NCBI GenBank assembly: GCA_021845805.1
Contig: JAJZVD010000015.1
Location: forward strand, 1-58,034
Length of the DNA stretch: 58,034 bases
From: Pseudomonadota bacterium
GTDB lineage: Bacteria; Pseudomonadota; Alphaproteobacteria; Rhodobacterales; Rhodobacteraceae
Reading direction: 5' to 3'
Shown here: piece after piece, positions 1-9,514 of the stretch
How the letters are laid out: each line of letters starts with the position of its first letter
Position numbering within the stretch: the first letter of the stretch is position 1
Position numbers and translations under genes: made by a program
The notes under the pieces: model-generated
The model's database searches: none
What the model saw: the letters and a program-made list of their open reading frames with translations, nothing else
What the model was told of the DNA's origin: nothing

Positions 1-1025
1 CCGATCTGCAGCGAAAGCCGGGCGAGCGCGGTCCAGCCGAAGGCCGCGCGCGCATCGGTCCAGCCTTGCGCGCGGGCCTCGGCCACCGCGACGCGGGCGG
101 CGGCGCGCCGACTGGCAAGGCTGCCGCGCGGGCCCAGTGCGCGGGCGATGGCCGCGCGCCATTCGGGCGTATCCGGCGGCAGGGGCGGGGTGCCGGGCCG
201 CTCGCCCGCTGGGTTCAGCCGGCGCAGGATCGCGGGAAGACGTGCCGCGACCGCGTCGCGCGTCATCCCGTTCTGCAGCGCGGGATCGGTGTAGACCCGC
301 AGCATCAGCATGTCGAACCCGGTCAGCACGCCCCGGATGTTGTCATCGTTGAAGACCGAATCCGGCAGCCGGTAGAGATCGTTCACCGGGCCCACCGCCT
401 GGGCCAGTTCCTCGTTCAGGCAGTCGCGGATCTCTTGCGGGGCGGCGTCGCCGGGCAGGAACACCCCCATCCGGCCGCGCCGGGTCAGGCGGGTCCAGTC
501 GGTGGCGGGGGCTGCGGCACGCTGGCGATATTCGGCCCAGCCAGCGACATTCGGCGCCACGAAACAGGCCGCGCCGGGGGTCTGGGCGCGCAGCGTCGCC
601 TGGGGAAGATAGACCACCGTCAGGTTCGCAGGCGCCCCCGGCGCGGCCAGCGCCACGTCAAGCCGCGCCTCGTGCCGAAGGCGGGCCAGCAGCAGGGCCA
701 GATCGTGATCGGCCACAGGCGGCCGCGCGCCGGTGACCGCGATGCGGATCGGGGCGTCGAACCGGGTCAGCACGGGCAGTGTCTGGCCGCCTTCCAGCCG
801 GAACGCAAGGTCAAGGAAATCGCGCGCCATGTCGGCATTGGCGCGGCGCGGGGCCTCGGGGTCCACCGGGCCGAAGCGGTGCATCGGCGGCAGCGGCGCA
901 CGGGCGAGATCGGGGGGCAGCGCGGGGCCGGGGGGAGGGGGCGCGGCGCAGGCGGCCGGCAGAAGGGCAGCCGGCAGAAGGGCGGCCAGCAGAAGGGACG
1001 ACAGCCGCGCCCCGCGTCCCGCCAT
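1..1025 (-). CDS. DUF2927 domain lipoprotein-like protein (3' end off window)
   Basis: The frame is open from an ATG at 1025 to the left edge, so about 341 residues are visible and the C-terminus is missing. The N-terminus is a hydrophobic signal of about 25 residues ending in PAAC, which could be a lipobox although Pro at -3 is not typical. The middle resembles DUF2927 proteins of Rhodobacterales: a CFVAPN segment, then EELAQAVGPVNDLYRLPDSV and FNDDN. Family function is unknown; envelope location is inferred from the signal. The start overlaps the stop of the upstream acetyltransferase gene (TGATG), so the two are probably translationally coupled. Three 15-nt tandem repeats lie inside the signal-peptide codons. 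Confidence 0.75.
   Translation of the reverse strand, partial: MAGRGARLSSLLLAALLPAALLPAACAAPPPPGPALPPDLARAPLPPMHRFGPVDPEAPRRANADMARDFLDLAFRLEGGQTLPVLTRFDAPIRIAVTGARPPVADHDLALLLARLRHEARLDVALAAPGAPANLTVVYLPQATLRAQTPGAACFVAPNVAGWAEYRQRAAAPATDWTRLTRRGRMGVFLPGDAAPQEIRDCLNEELAQAVGPVNDLYRLPDSVFNDDNIRGVLTGFDMLMLRVYTDPALQNGMTRDAVAARLPAILRRLNPAGERPGTPPLPPDTPEWRAAIARALGPRGSLASRRAAARVAVAEARAQGWTDARAAFGWTALARLSLQI
951..995. repeat. Three 15-nt tandem repeats in signal-peptide codons
   Basis: Units at 951-965, 966-980 and 981-995 follow the pattern GGCRGCCRGCAGAAG with one or two differences each. The unit is a multiple of three, so gain or loss changes the signal-peptide hydrophobic core by five residues (Leu/Ala/Pro-rich) without a frameshift. 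Confidence 0.75.
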
Positions 1026-1483
1026 CAGAAGCGGTTGTACTTGACGAACGGCGTCAGCACCCCGATCCGGTCGTAAAGCTGGCGCGCGGTGGTGTTGAAG
1101 GTCTGGGTCAGCCAGTAGACCATCGGCGCCCCGGCGGCGTCGGCGGCGGCATAGACCGCCTCGATCAGCGCCCGCCCCACGCCCTGGCCGCGCACCTCGG
1201 GGTCGGCGTACAGATCCTGCAGGTAGCAGACGTTTTCCACCCGCCAGCCGTGCCGGTGAAAGAGGAAGTGCACCAGCCCGACGGGCTTGCCATCCAGTTC
1301 CGCGATCAGCCCGTGAAACTCGTGGTCATCGCCCGAGAGCATCCGGGCAAAGCTTGTGCGGTAGACCTCTTCACTGACGCTGCTTTCGTAGAAGGTCAGG
1401 TATCCGGTCCAGAGGCGCCGCCATTCCGGCTCGTCGGCGGCGGTCAGCGGGCGGACGATCAGGGCGGGAAGGTCGTCGGTCAA
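1025..1483 (-). CDS. GNAT family N-acetyltransferase
   Basis: The 152-residue product has the GNAT fold signature: a central YLQDLYADPEVRGQGVGRAL block (acetyl-CoA binding R/QxxGxG/A, here RGQGVG at about residues 96-101) and a C-terminal Asn-Thr-x-Arg-x-Leu-Tyr segment. I chose a TTG start at 1483 because GGAG lies about 6 nt upstream and the protein then has normal GNAT length; longer readings run into the neighbouring moxR gene. Substrate is unknown. It is followed without a gap by the DUF2927 gene. Confidence 0.8.
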   Translation of the reverse strand: MTDDLPALIVRPLTAADEPEWRRLWTGYLTFYESSVSEEVYRTSFARMLSGDDHEFHGLIAELDGKPVGLVHFLFHRHGWRVENVCYLQDLYADPEVRGQGVGRALIEAVYAAADAAGAPMVYWLTQTFNTTARQLYDRIGVLTPFVKYNRF

Positions 1484-1581
1484 GGCAGGCTCCGCAGGGG
1501 TGGGCCGGGCCGGAACGGCCGGGGCGAGGGGGACTCTACGTCCGGATGCGGCGAAGCGGAAGGGCGGGGCGCGACATCGCC

Positions 1582-2421
<840 letters not shown>

Positions 2422-2600
2422 AGCGGATGTCGGGGGTTCTTTGCGTTGCCTGAGGCGACATTAGCACAGGGCGAAATCGCCGCAACCGGCCCCTTTCCCT
2501 CGTGACAAGCCCCCGGCCTTGGGATATGGCAGCGCCCAAGAGGTGCCGGATGTCAGTCGCGCGTGTCCCCGATGGCTCTGGCCTGCAGGAGGGAGCAGAT

Positions 2601-3023
2601 ATGAAAGCCGAGGTCTTTCTGCCCGAGGACTATCGCCCGGCTGAAGACGAACCGTTCATGAACGATCGTCAGCTGGAATACTTCCGCCGCAAGCTGATCG
2701 CGTGGAAGAACGACCTGATGAATGGCAGCCGCGAGACGATCGAGGGCTTGCAGGACAGCGCGCGCAATGTGCCCGACCTGGCCGACCGGGCCAGCGAGGA
2801 AACCGACCGGGCGCTGGAACTGCGCACCCGCGACCGCCAGCGCAAGCTGGTGTCGAAGATCGACGCCGCGCTCCGCCGCATCGAGAACGGCGAATACGGC
2901 TATTGCGAGATGACGGGCGAGCCGATCAGCCTGAAGCGGCTGGACGCGCGCCCGATCGCGACGATGACGCTGGAAGCGCAGGAAAAGCACGAACGGCGCG
3001 AGCGCGTGCATCGCGACGATTGA
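2601..3023 (+). CDS. dksA: DksA/TraR-family RNA polymerase-binding regulator
   Basis: This 140-residue protein has the DksA layout: N-terminal helix, coiled coil whose tip carries DxxDxA (Asp59, Asp62, Ala64), and a C-terminal globular domain with YGYCEMTGEP. DksA binds the RNA polymerase secondary channel and, with ppGpp, adjusts rRNA and amino-acid promoters. Only one of the four zinc-ligand cysteines is present (Cys102); the others are Thr or Ala. This agrees with the single-cysteine DksA described in Rhodobacter sphaeroides. The start at 2601 is chosen for the GGAGGGA ribosome site just upstream; a longer in-frame reading from 2502 lacks similarity. Confidence 0.93.
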   Translation: MKAEVFLPEDYRPAEDEPFMNDRQLEYFRRKLIAWKNDLMNGSRETIEGLQDSARNVPDLADRASEETDRALELRTRDRQRKLVSKIDAALRRIENGEYGYCEMTGEPISLKRLDARPIATMTLEAQEKHERRERVHRDD

Positions 3024-3066
3024 CCGGTGCCGCGGCCTGTCGGGGCCGTGGTGTGCAGTGGCACGG

Positions 3067-3097
3067 CGCCGGAACCCGCAGGGGGTCCGGCGTTTGC
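3067..3097 (+). terminator. Putative intrinsic terminator after dksA
   Basis: Arms CGCCGGA (3067-3073) and TCCGGCG (3086-3092) pair perfectly and can extend through CCC/GGG. GTTTGC follows, so the T-tract is short. It lies between dksA and the next gene, which suggests the two are not one simple operon. Confidence 0.45.
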
Positions 3098-3111
3098 ATA
3101 TGGGGCGGGCA

Positions 3112-4284
3112 ATGTTGATCGGGCAGCGGATCACCGTCTTGGGGGCGGGGATCGCGGGACTGACGGTAGCGATCGCACTGGCACGGCGGGGCGCGCAGGT
3201 GACGGTGCTCGAGCAGGCCGAGGCGATCCGCGAAGTGGGGGCGGGGCTGCAGATCAGCCCGAACGGCGCCACCGTGCTGAAGGCGCTGGGCCTTGGCGAG
3301 GAACTGACCCGCATCGGCACGCGCGCCGCGGGGGTGCTGCTGTATGACGGGCTGGGCGGCGGGCCCGTGCTGGGGATGGACCTGATCCGCCAGCGCCCCG
3401 ACCAGCCCTATGTCTTCATCCACCGCGCCGACCTGATCGAGATGCTGGCCTCCGCCGCGCGGGCCTCGGGCGTGCAGGTGCGGCTTTTGCAGCAGGTGAC
3501 CCAGGTGACGCTGGGCGATCATCCGCCGCGGCTGACCACGGCGCAGGGCGCGCTGAGCGAGGTGCCGCTGCTGGTCGGGGCCGATGGCCTGCATTCGCCG
3601 GTGCGCGCGGCTCTGAACGGGCGGGTGGCTCCGTTCTTCACCCGGCAGGTTGCCTGGCGCGCCCTGATCCCCTGCCGTCCGGACGAACCGCGGGTGGCCG
3701 AGGTGTTCATGGGCCCGGGGCGTCACCTTGTCAGCTATCCGCTGCGCCACGGCCAGTTGCGCAACATCGTGGCGGTGGAAGAACGCCACCGCTGGGCCGA
3801 CGAAAGCTGGTCTGCCACCGACGATCCGCTGGCGCTGCGGCTGGCCTTCCAGGCGTTCTGCCCGCGGGTGCGGGGCTGGCTGGAGCAGGTGCAGGCGGTG
3901 AACCTGTGGGGGCTCTTCCGGCATCCGGTGGCGGCGCGCTGGCATGGCAACGGCGCGGTCATCCTGGGCGATGCGGCGCATCCCACGCTGCCGTTCCTGG
4001 CGCAGGGTGCCAACATGGCGCTGGAGGATGCCTGGGTGCTGGCCGCCCAGCTTGCCGCGCATGACAGCGCCGAGGCCGCCTTTGCCGCCTATCAGCGGGC
4101 GCGCGAGACACGGGTGGCGCGGATCGTCGAGGCCGCGACGGCGAATGCGCGCAACTACCACCTGCGCGGCGCAATCCGGCCGCTGGCCCACATGGCGCTG
4201 CGGGTCGCCGGAACGCTTGTGCCGGATTTCGCGCTGAAGCGCTTTGACTGGATCTACGACCACGACGTGACGCTGCCGGGCTGA
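3112..4284 (+). CDS. FAD-dependent aromatic-ring monooxygenase
   Basis: The 390-residue product is a class A flavoprotein monooxygenase. It has GAGIAGLTVAIALARRG near the N-terminus (Rossmann GxGxxG), GADGLHSPVR near residue 157 (DG motif), and GDAAHPTLPFLAQGANMALE near residue 285 (second FAD motif). The family includes salicylate and 3-hydroxybenzoate hydroxylases, which use NAD(P)H and O2; the actual substrate cannot be read from the sequence and no aromatic pathway genes adjoin it. The start at 3112 puts the FAD motif near the N-terminus; an in-frame ATG at 3100 is an alternative and neither has a strong ribosome site. The stop lies 3 nt from that of the convergent Lrp gene. Confidence 0.85.
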   Translation: MLIGQRITVLGAGIAGLTVAIALARRGAQVTVLEQAEAIREVGAGLQISPNGATVLKALGLGEELTRIGTRAAGVLLYDGLGGGPVLGMDLIRQRPDQPYVFIHRADLIEMLASAARASGVQVRLLQQVTQVTLGDHPPRLTTAQGALSEVPLLVGADGLHSPVRAALNGRVAPFFTRQVAWRALIPCRPDEPRVAEVFMGPGRHLVSYPLRHGQLRNIVAVEERHRWADESWSATDDPLALRLAFQAFCPRVRGWLEQVQAVNLWGLFRHPVAARWHGNGAVILGDAAHPTLPFLAQGANMALEDAWVLAAQLAAHDSAEAAFAAYQRARETRVARIVEAATANARNYHLRGAIRPLAHMALRVAGTLVPDFALKRFDWIYDHDVTLPG

Positions 4285-4287
4285 CCC

Positions 4288-4752
4288 TCAGGGCAGCATC
4301 GGAAGTTCGGTCGTTTCCTTGATCTCTTCCATCACGAAACTGGCCGAGACATCGGCCAGATCCACCCGCGCCACAAGGTCCTGGTACAGCCGGTCATAGC
4401 CCTTCACATCGGCCACCCGCGCCCGGATCAGGTAATCCAGATCGCCGGTCATCCGGTAGGCGCCCAGGATCTGCGGCATATCACGGGTGGCGCGCGCGAA
4501 CTGGTCCAGCCAGTCGGGCGCGTGGCGGTCGGTGCGGATCAGCATGAAGACCGTCAGCCCCAGCCCGACCGTCTCGGGGTCAAGAAGGGCCACGCGGGCG
4601 CGGATCACGCCCGCCGCCTCAAGCATCTTCACCCGGCGCCAGACCGCGTTGCGCGACAACCCCACCTGCGCCCCCAGATCCTCCAGCGGCAGATCGGCCT
4701 GCCGTTGCAGGATGGCGAGGATCTTGCGGTCTATGGTGTCAAACGTCTTCAT
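4288..4752 (-). CDS. Lrp/AsnC family transcriptional regulator
   Basis: The 154-residue product has an N-terminal winged helix-turn-helix (DRKILAILQRQADLPLEDLG, then GLSRNAVWRRVKMLEAAGVI) and a C-terminal RAM ligand-sensing domain (GAYRMTGDLDYLIRARV). Lrp/AsnC proteins sense amino acids or related metabolites and often regulate themselves and a divergent neighbour. The divergent gene pair here is DUF6356 plus a class II amidotransferase, separated by a 116-bp AT-rich spacer with a perfect inverted repeat. Confidence 0.9.
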   Translation of the reverse strand: MKTFDTIDRKILAILQRQADLPLEDLGAQVGLSRNAVWRRVKMLEAAGVIRARVALLDPETVGLGLTVFMLIRTDRHAPDWLDQFARATRDMPQILGAYRMTGDLDYLIRARVADVKGYDRLYQDLVARVDLADVSASFVMEEIKETTELPMLP

Positions 4753-4775
4753 ATTTTCGACAATAGCGGGAAAAA

Positions 4776-4794
4776 TTCCACCAATCTAGTGGAA
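4776..4794. promoter_or_regulatory. Candidate Lrp operator (inverted repeat)
   Basis: TTCCAC (4776-4781) and GTGGAA (4789-4794) are perfect inverted arms around a 7-nt AT-rich centre, flanked by A-runs. The site is in the spacer between the Lrp-type gene and the divergent operon, where an autoregulatory site is expected. Binding by this Lrp protein is inferred. Confidence 0.5.
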
Positions 4795-4868
4795 AGACCG
4801 CAAAAATTGAGCGCCAATCCCATGCCGGATGCGATAGGATGCCCGGACACGCGAACCAAGAGGCTCCC

Positions 4869-5075
4869 ATGATCCGGCGGCTATTCCTGAACCATCCGCA
4901 ATCCGTCAACGAAACCTATCTGGAGCACGCGGCCTTCGCCTCGCGCTTCTCGCTGGCGCTTTTCGGCGCGGCCTTTGCGGCCCTGGTCCATGCGGTGCTG
5001 CCCTTCGCCTTCGAGCGGACGGCCAGCCGCACCGTGGCGCGCCTTTATGCGCGCACCCACAACCGGGGCCAGTGA
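4869..5075 (+). CDS. DUF6356 family small membrane protein
   Basis: The product has 68 residues with one hydrophobic segment (SLALFGAAFAALVHAVLPFA) and the motifs HPxSVxExYxEH at the start and FExTxSRTV near the end, as in DUF6356 proteins. Function is unknown. The start at 4869 has AGAGG at a good distance; an upstream in-frame ATG at 4839 is less likely. Its stop is directly followed by the ATG of the amidotransferase gene, so the two are co-translated. Confidence 0.8.
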   Translation: MIRRLFLNHPQSVNETYLEHAAFASRFSLALFGAAFAALVHAVLPFAFERTASRTVARLYARTHNRGQ

Positions 5076-5870
5076 ATGTGCCGCTGGGCCGCCTATTCCG
5101 GCGCGCCGATCTTTCTCGAAGAGATCGTCAGCCGCCCCGGCCATTCGCTGATCCACCAGAGCCATGACGCGATCGAAAGCAAGACGGCGATCAACGCCGA
5201 CGGCTTCGGCATCGCCTGGTATGGCGAGCGGCCAGAGCCCGGGCTTTACCGCGACGTCTACCCCGCCTGGTCAGACCCCAACCTGCGCAGCCTGACGGCG
5301 CAGGTGCGTTCGGGGTTGTTCCTTGCGCATGTGCGCGCCTCGACCGGCACGGCCACAAGCCGGAACAACTGCCACCCCTTCGCCGTGGGCCGCTGGAGCT
5401 TCATGCACAACGGGCAGATCGGCGGCTACGACGGTTTCCGCCGCGATGCCGACATGCTGATTTCCGATGCGCTTTATCCTCATCGCAAGGGCGCGACCGA
5501 CAGCGAGGCGCTGTTTCTCGTGGCGTTGGGCGAGGGCATCGACGGCGACCCCCAGGGCGCGCTGGAACGGGCCGTCGCGCGGTTCGAAACCCTCAGCCGC
5601 CAGAAGGGCAGCGCCCCCCATGTGCGGCTGACCGCGGCCCTGTCGGACGGACAGCGGCTTTATGCGGTGCGCTATGCCACCGATGACCAGGCCCCCACGC
5701 TCTACCATCGCTGGAGCGCGGCGCGGCAGGGCATGGCCGTGGTGTCCGAGCCGCTGGAAACCGGCGAATGCGGCTGGGAGCCGGTTCCGCCCGGTTCGTT
5801 CTGTGTGTTCGAGGGGCCGGAGGTGCGCGTGACACCGTTCCAGCCGAACCGGATCGCCGTGGCGGCCTGA
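5076..5870 (+). CDS. Class II glutamine amidotransferase (YafJ/EgtC-like)
   Basis: The product (264 residues) begins Met-Cys, so Cys2 becomes the N-terminal nucleophile after Met removal. It has the class II hydrolase pattern: NADGFGIAWYG near residue 46, HVRASTGT, NCHPF and the FMHNGQIGG loop, with a late conserved EP. Such proteins hydrolyse glutamine or similar amides (YafJ, EgtC and DUF4 families); no sulfoxide-synthase or ergothioneine gene is nearby, so an EgtC role is not supported. It forms a two-gene unit with the DUF6356 gene, divergent from the Lrp regulator. Confidence 0.88.
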   Translation: MCRWAAYSGAPIFLEEIVSRPGHSLIHQSHDAIESKTAINADGFGIAWYGERPEPGLYRDVYPAWSDPNLRSLTAQVRSGLFLAHVRASTGTATSRNNCHPFAVGRWSFMHNGQIGGYDGFRRDADMLISDALYPHRKGATDSEALFLVALGEGIDGDPQGALERAVARFETLSRQKGSAPHVRLTAALSDGQRLYAVRYATDDQAPTLYHRWSAARQGMAVVSEPLETGECGWEPVPPGSFCVFEGPEVRVTPFQPNRIAVAA

Positions 5871-5889
5871 CGCCCCGCGGGGCCGCGGC

Positions 5890-6714
5890 TTAACCGGCGG
5901 CCCCGGATCTTTCTTCCGCCATCAGCCTGTCCCACAGCCGCCTTGCCAGGGCGGCGTCCACCGGCAGGCCGAAATCCCCGGCCAGCGCCGCGTGCAGGGC
6001 CGCGGCATCGGGCAGGATCGCGCTGTCCTCCTCCGCGCCGCCGTGGCGCGTCAGGCGACGGTCCGACAGCGCCAGCCGCCCGCCCGGCACGATCCGCGCC
6101 ACCATGAGGCGGCGGGGAAACTGGGAAAAGGGCGCCGTCGCGCAGACATGGTTGGCGGCCAGGATGTCGGCGGGGCGCACCGGCGCGTGGTCGATGCCGT
6201 AAAGCGGGAACCAGCCGCCGCCGCGCCAGCGGTCCAGCACCGTCTCGCCGCTCCGGGCCTCGGCGCGCAGGCGGAAGCGCGCGCCAAGCGCATCGGTCTG
6301 TTCGCCCCCGCGCAGGTCCAGCGGGCTTGCGGGGCCGGGCCCGCCGAAGCCCGCATCTACCAGCCAGCGGCGGCGGCCAAGCGGCACCACGAAGGCCAGG
6401 TGGCTGCGCGGCCCGCCTTCCGCCGCGCCCATGCGCACCCGCGCCAGCACCGGCCGCGGGGCAAAGCCCGCCGCCGCCAGCGCCGCGCCCAGCAGGCCGT
6501 TCAGTTCGAAACAGTAGCCGCCCCAGCCGCCCTCGATGCTGCGCACCCAGACCGCGGCGGGGGCGAGGTCTGGCACCCCGCCCAGGAAGGGGACGATGTT
6601 TTCGAAGGGCATCGCCCGCATCTGCGCGCCCTGCACCCGCGCCAGCCCCGCCGCGCTGCGGGGCAGGGCGGCAAGCCCGATGCGTAGAAGATAGGCGGAC
6701 AGGTCGATCTGCAT
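5890..6714 (-). CDS. nat: Arylamine N-acetyltransferase
   Basis: The 274-residue protein shows the NAT catalytic triad: Cys68 in GGYCFELN, His105 in RSHLAFVV and Asp120 in VDAGFGG, at near-canonical spacing. NATs transfer acetyl from acetyl-CoA to arylamines or hydrazines in the cytoplasm. In most NATs the active-site motif reads RGGxC; here Trp replaces that Arg (WGGYC), which is unusual. It converges on the amidotransferase gene with only 19 bp between stops. Confidence 0.88.
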   Translation of the reverse strand: MQIDLSAYLLRIGLAALPRSAAGLARVQGAQMRAMPFENIVPFLGGVPDLAPAAVWVRSIEGGWGGYCFELNGLLGAALAAAGFAPRPVLARVRMGAAEGGPRSHLAFVVPLGRRRWLVDAGFGGPGPASPLDLRGGEQTDALGARFRLRAEARSGETVLDRWRGGGWFPLYGIDHAPVRPADILAANHVCATAPFSQFPRRLMVARIVPGGRLALSDRRLTRHGGAEEDSAILPDAAALHAALAGDFGLPVDAALARRLWDRLMAEERSGAAG

Positions 6715-6854
6715 GGTGCCAGCATCGCGCGGGGTCGGCGGGCGCGCAAGACCGCGCCGCGCGGATCGAAAAGCACAACGGGCTTGATCCGCATCAACGC
6801 GCGCCCGTGCCGCGGGGTTCAGCGTGAGGGACGTTGGATGAAATGGGGGGCATC

Positions 6855-7673
6855 ATGACATCGTCACGCGTCGCCGGCCTTGCCGGTCTTCTGCTTCTTG
6901 TCGCCGCGCCACAGGTGGGCGCGGTGACCTATCAGCCGCTGAATGCGATGGGCGGGTTCGTCGGTGTGCGCGGCGGCGAATTCGACCTGAGCGTGGGCCA
7001 ATACGCCGCCGTGCCGCAGACGCGCAACGGCAGCTTCACCACCTATGTGAACGGAGAGCTGGAACTCGGGCTGCGCGCCTCGCTGCGCTATGACGGCAGC
7101 GCCACGCCGGGCGTGGCCCAGCCGGTCACGAACTACGACGGCGGCCACACCTATACCTTCGACGGCACCGCCGGACATGCGCCGGTGGGGCAGGCGGTGT
7201 GGAACTTCGACTGGTGGATCAACACCGCCTATGCCGATCCCACGCTGCAACAGCCGCCGCCCTATTATTCGCCGGACGCGCTGTCGGATTACATCTTCCT
7301 TCTGACGGTGACCGATCCGGCCGGGCATGTCGCCAGCCGCGCGCCCTTCGCCTATGTCTTCGGCACGCTCTTCCCGGTGGGCGCGACCCAGCAGATATCG
7401 GGCAGTTCGGCCTATGGCAGTGAAAACCCCGGCAGCGCGGCTTATGCGCCGCCGGTCTGGGGTGATATCACCGGCCCTTACAGGGTCGCGCTCAGCGTCT
7501 TCACGCGCGACTGCGTGACGAATGTCTTTGGCATGACGACCTGCAGCCAGGGCCCCGAGGTTCACACGCTGCGGATCGCCGTGAACACCGTGCCGCTTCC
7601 TGCGGGCCTGCCCGCGCTGGGCGGCGGGCTGGGTCTGCTGGCAGCCCTGCGCCTGCGCCGCCGCGCGGTGTGA
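6855..7673 (+). CDS. VPLPA-CTERM sorting domain protein
   Basis: The product (272 residues) has an N-terminal signal peptide (about 25 residues, ending near QVGA). A beta-rich middle is full of Tyr, Gly and Asp with an FDWWINTAY segment. The C-terminal sorting tail is VPLPA, a hydrophobic helix and RLRRR. VPLPA-CTERM is the Rhodobacterales version of PEP-CTERM, exported and probably processed at the cell envelope. I chose the ATG at 6855, with GGGGGG just before it and the signal peptide following; TTG 6834 and ATG 6843 are alternatives. Function of the middle region is unknown. A second VPLPA protein is at 51108. Confidence 0.82.
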   Translation: MTSSRVAGLAGLLLLVAAPQVGAVTYQPLNAMGGFVGVRGGEFDLSVGQYAAVPQTRNGSFTTYVNGELELGLRASLRYDGSATPGVAQPVTNYDGGHTYTFDGTAGHAPVGQAVWNFDWWINTAYADPTLQQPPPYYSPDALSDYIFLLTVTDPAGHVASRAPFAYVFGTLFPVGATQQISGSSAYGSENPGSAAYAPPVWGDITGPYRVALSVFTRDCVTNVFGMTTCSQGPEVHTLRIAVNTVPLPAGLPALGGGLGLLAALRLRRRAV

Positions 7674-7693
7674 GGCGGTCGGACGGCCGGGGG

Positions 7694-9514
7694 TTACTCC
7701 CCCGACCGGGCCTGCCGCTTGCGCTCGTGCGGGTCAAGGTAGCGCTTGCGCATCCGCACGATCTTGGGCGTCACTTCCACCAGTTCGTCGTCGTCGATAT
7801 AGGCGATGGCCTCTTCCAGGCTCATCCGCACCGGCGGCGTCAGGCGGACCGCCTCGTCCGTGCCCGAGGCGCGGATGTTGGTCAGCTTCTTGCCCTTCAG
7901 CGGGTTCACCTCGAGGTCGTTGTCGCGGCTGTGCTCGCCGATGATCATGCCTTCATAGATCGCTTCCTGCGGCCCGATGAACAGCCGCCCGCGTTCCTCG
8001 AGGTTCCACAGCGCATAGGCCACCGAGGTGCCCGCCTCCATCGAGACCAGAACGCCCACGCGGCGGCCCTGGATCGGGCCCTTGTGCGGGGCCCAGCTGT
8101 GGAAGATGCGGTTCAGCACGCCGGTGCCGCGCGTGTCGGTCAGGAATTCGCCGTGATAGCCGATCAGCCCGCGCGAGGGCACATGGGCCACGATGCGCGT
8201 CTTGCCGACGCCTGCGGGCTTCATCTCGGCCAGGTCGCCCTTGCGTTGGCCGGTCAGCTTGTCGATCACGGCGCCGGTGTATTCGTCGTCGCAGTCGACG
8301 ATGACTTCCTCGATCGGTTCGTGGCGCACGCCGTCGATGTCGCGGAAGATCACGCGCGGGCGGCTGATCGACAGCTCGAACCCTTCGCGGCGCATGTTCT
8401 CGATCAGCACGCCCATCTGCAATTCGCCGCGGCCCGAGACCTCGAACGCCTCGCCGCCCGGCGTGTCGGCGATGCGGATCGCCACGTTCATCTCGGCTTC
8501 CTTCATCAGCCGTTCGCGGATGACGCGGCTTTGCACCTTGTTGCCATCGCGGCCCGCCAGCGGGCTGTCGTTGATGCCGAAGGTGACGGTGATGGTCGGC
8601 GGGTCGATCGGCTGCGCGGGCAGCGCGGTATCCACATCCAGCGCGCAGAGCGTATCGGCCACGGTGGCCTTCGACATGCCGGCCAGCGTCACGATGTCGC
8701 CCGCCTCGGCCATGTCGACCGGCGACTGGCTGAGCCCGCGGAAGGCGAGGATCTTCGAGACGCGGAACTGCTCGATCCGCTCGCCCGTGCGGCTCAGCGC
8801 CTTGATCGTCTCGCCCGCCTTCAGCGTGCCGGATTCGACCCGGCCGGTCAGGATGCGGCCGATGAACGGGTCGGCCGACAGCGTGGTGGCCAGCATCCGG
8901 AACGGCTCGGTCCGGTGCGCGATCTGGGCGGGGGCGGGGACGTGGCGCACGATCAGGTCAAACAGCGCCGACAGATCCTGCCGCGGGCCGTCCAGGTCGA
9001 GATCCGCCCAGCCCGACCGGCCGGAAGCATAGACATGGGGGAAATCAAGCTGTTCGTCCGAGGCGCCGAGGTTGGCGAACAGGTCGAACACCTCGTTCAG
9101 CGCACGGTCGGGTTCGGCATCGGGCTTGTCGACCTTGTTCAGCACCACGATCGGGCGCAGGCCCAGCGCCAGCGCTTTTGATGTCACGAACTTCGTCTGC
9201 GGCATCGGGCCTTCGGCGGCATCGACCAGCAGGCAGACACCATCCACCATGTTCAGGATCCGCTCGACCTCGCCGCCGAAATCCGCGTGGCCGGGGGTGT
9301 CCACGATGTTGACGCGGGTGCCCTTCCACTCGACGCTCGTGCATTTCGCAAGGATGGTGATCCCGCGCTCGCGCTCGATGTCGTTGGAGTCCATGGCCCG
9401 TTCCGAAACCTGCTGGTTCTCGCGGAAGGCGCCCGATTGCTTGAGAAGCTCGTCCACCAGCGTGGTCTTGCCGTGGTCGACGTGCGCGATGATCGCGATA
9501 TTGCGAAGGTCCAT
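7694..9514 (-). CDS. typA: Translational GTPase TypA/BipA
   Basis: This 606-residue ribosome-binding GTPase has G1 [11 protein letters not shown]2 RGITI, G3 DTPGHADF and G4 NKVD in the first 130 residues, then domain II, EF-G-like domains III and V, and the TypA-specific C-terminal domain. It is a full-length member of the family, which assists ribosome assembly and translation under stress or cold. Its stop is 20 bp from that of the convergent VPLPA gene. Confidence 0.96.
   Translation of the reverse strand: MDLRNIAIIAHVDHGKTTLVDELLKQSGAFRENQQVSERAMDSNDIERERGITILAKCTSVEWKGTRVNIVDTPGHADFGGEVERILNMVDGVCLLVDAAEGPMPQTKFVTSKALALGLRPIVVLNKVDKPDAEPDRALNEVFDLFANLGASDEQLDFPHVYASGRSGWADLDLDGPRQDLSALFDLIVRHVPAPAQIAHRTEPFRMLATTLSADPFIGRILTGRVESGTLKAGETIKALSRTGERIEQFRVSKILAFRGLSQSPVDMAEAGDIVTLAGMSKATVADTLCALDVDTALPAQPIDPPTITVTFGINDSPLAGRDGNKVQSRVIRERLMKEAEMNVAIRIADTPGGEAFEVSGRGELQMGVLIENMRREGFELSISRPRVIFRDIDGVRHEPIEEVIVDCDDEYTGAVIDKLTGQRKGDLAEMKPAGVGKTRIVAHVPSRGLIGYHGEFLTDTRGTGVLNRIFHSWAPHKGPIQGRRVGVLVSMEAGTSVAYALWNLEERGRLFIGPQEAIYEGMIIGEHSRDNDLEVNPLKGKKLTNIRASGTDEAVRLTPPVRMSLEEAIAYIDDDELVEVTPKIVRMRKRYLDPHERKRQARSGE

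Noticed and set aside
66-1076. Large plus-strand frame opposite the DUF2927 gene
   Set aside because: It is an antisense shadow; the minus frame has a signal peptide and family motifs while this one is Arg/Gly/Gln-rich with no domain.
3024-3060. First hairpin after dksA (CCGCGGCC/GGCCGTGG) as the terminator
   Set aside because: It needs a G-U pair and has no T-tract; the hairpin at 3067-3092 is better placed.
5076-5870. Ergothioneine amidohydrolase EgtC
   Set aside because: Only the general class II amidotransferase pattern is present and no egtB or egtD lies nearby.
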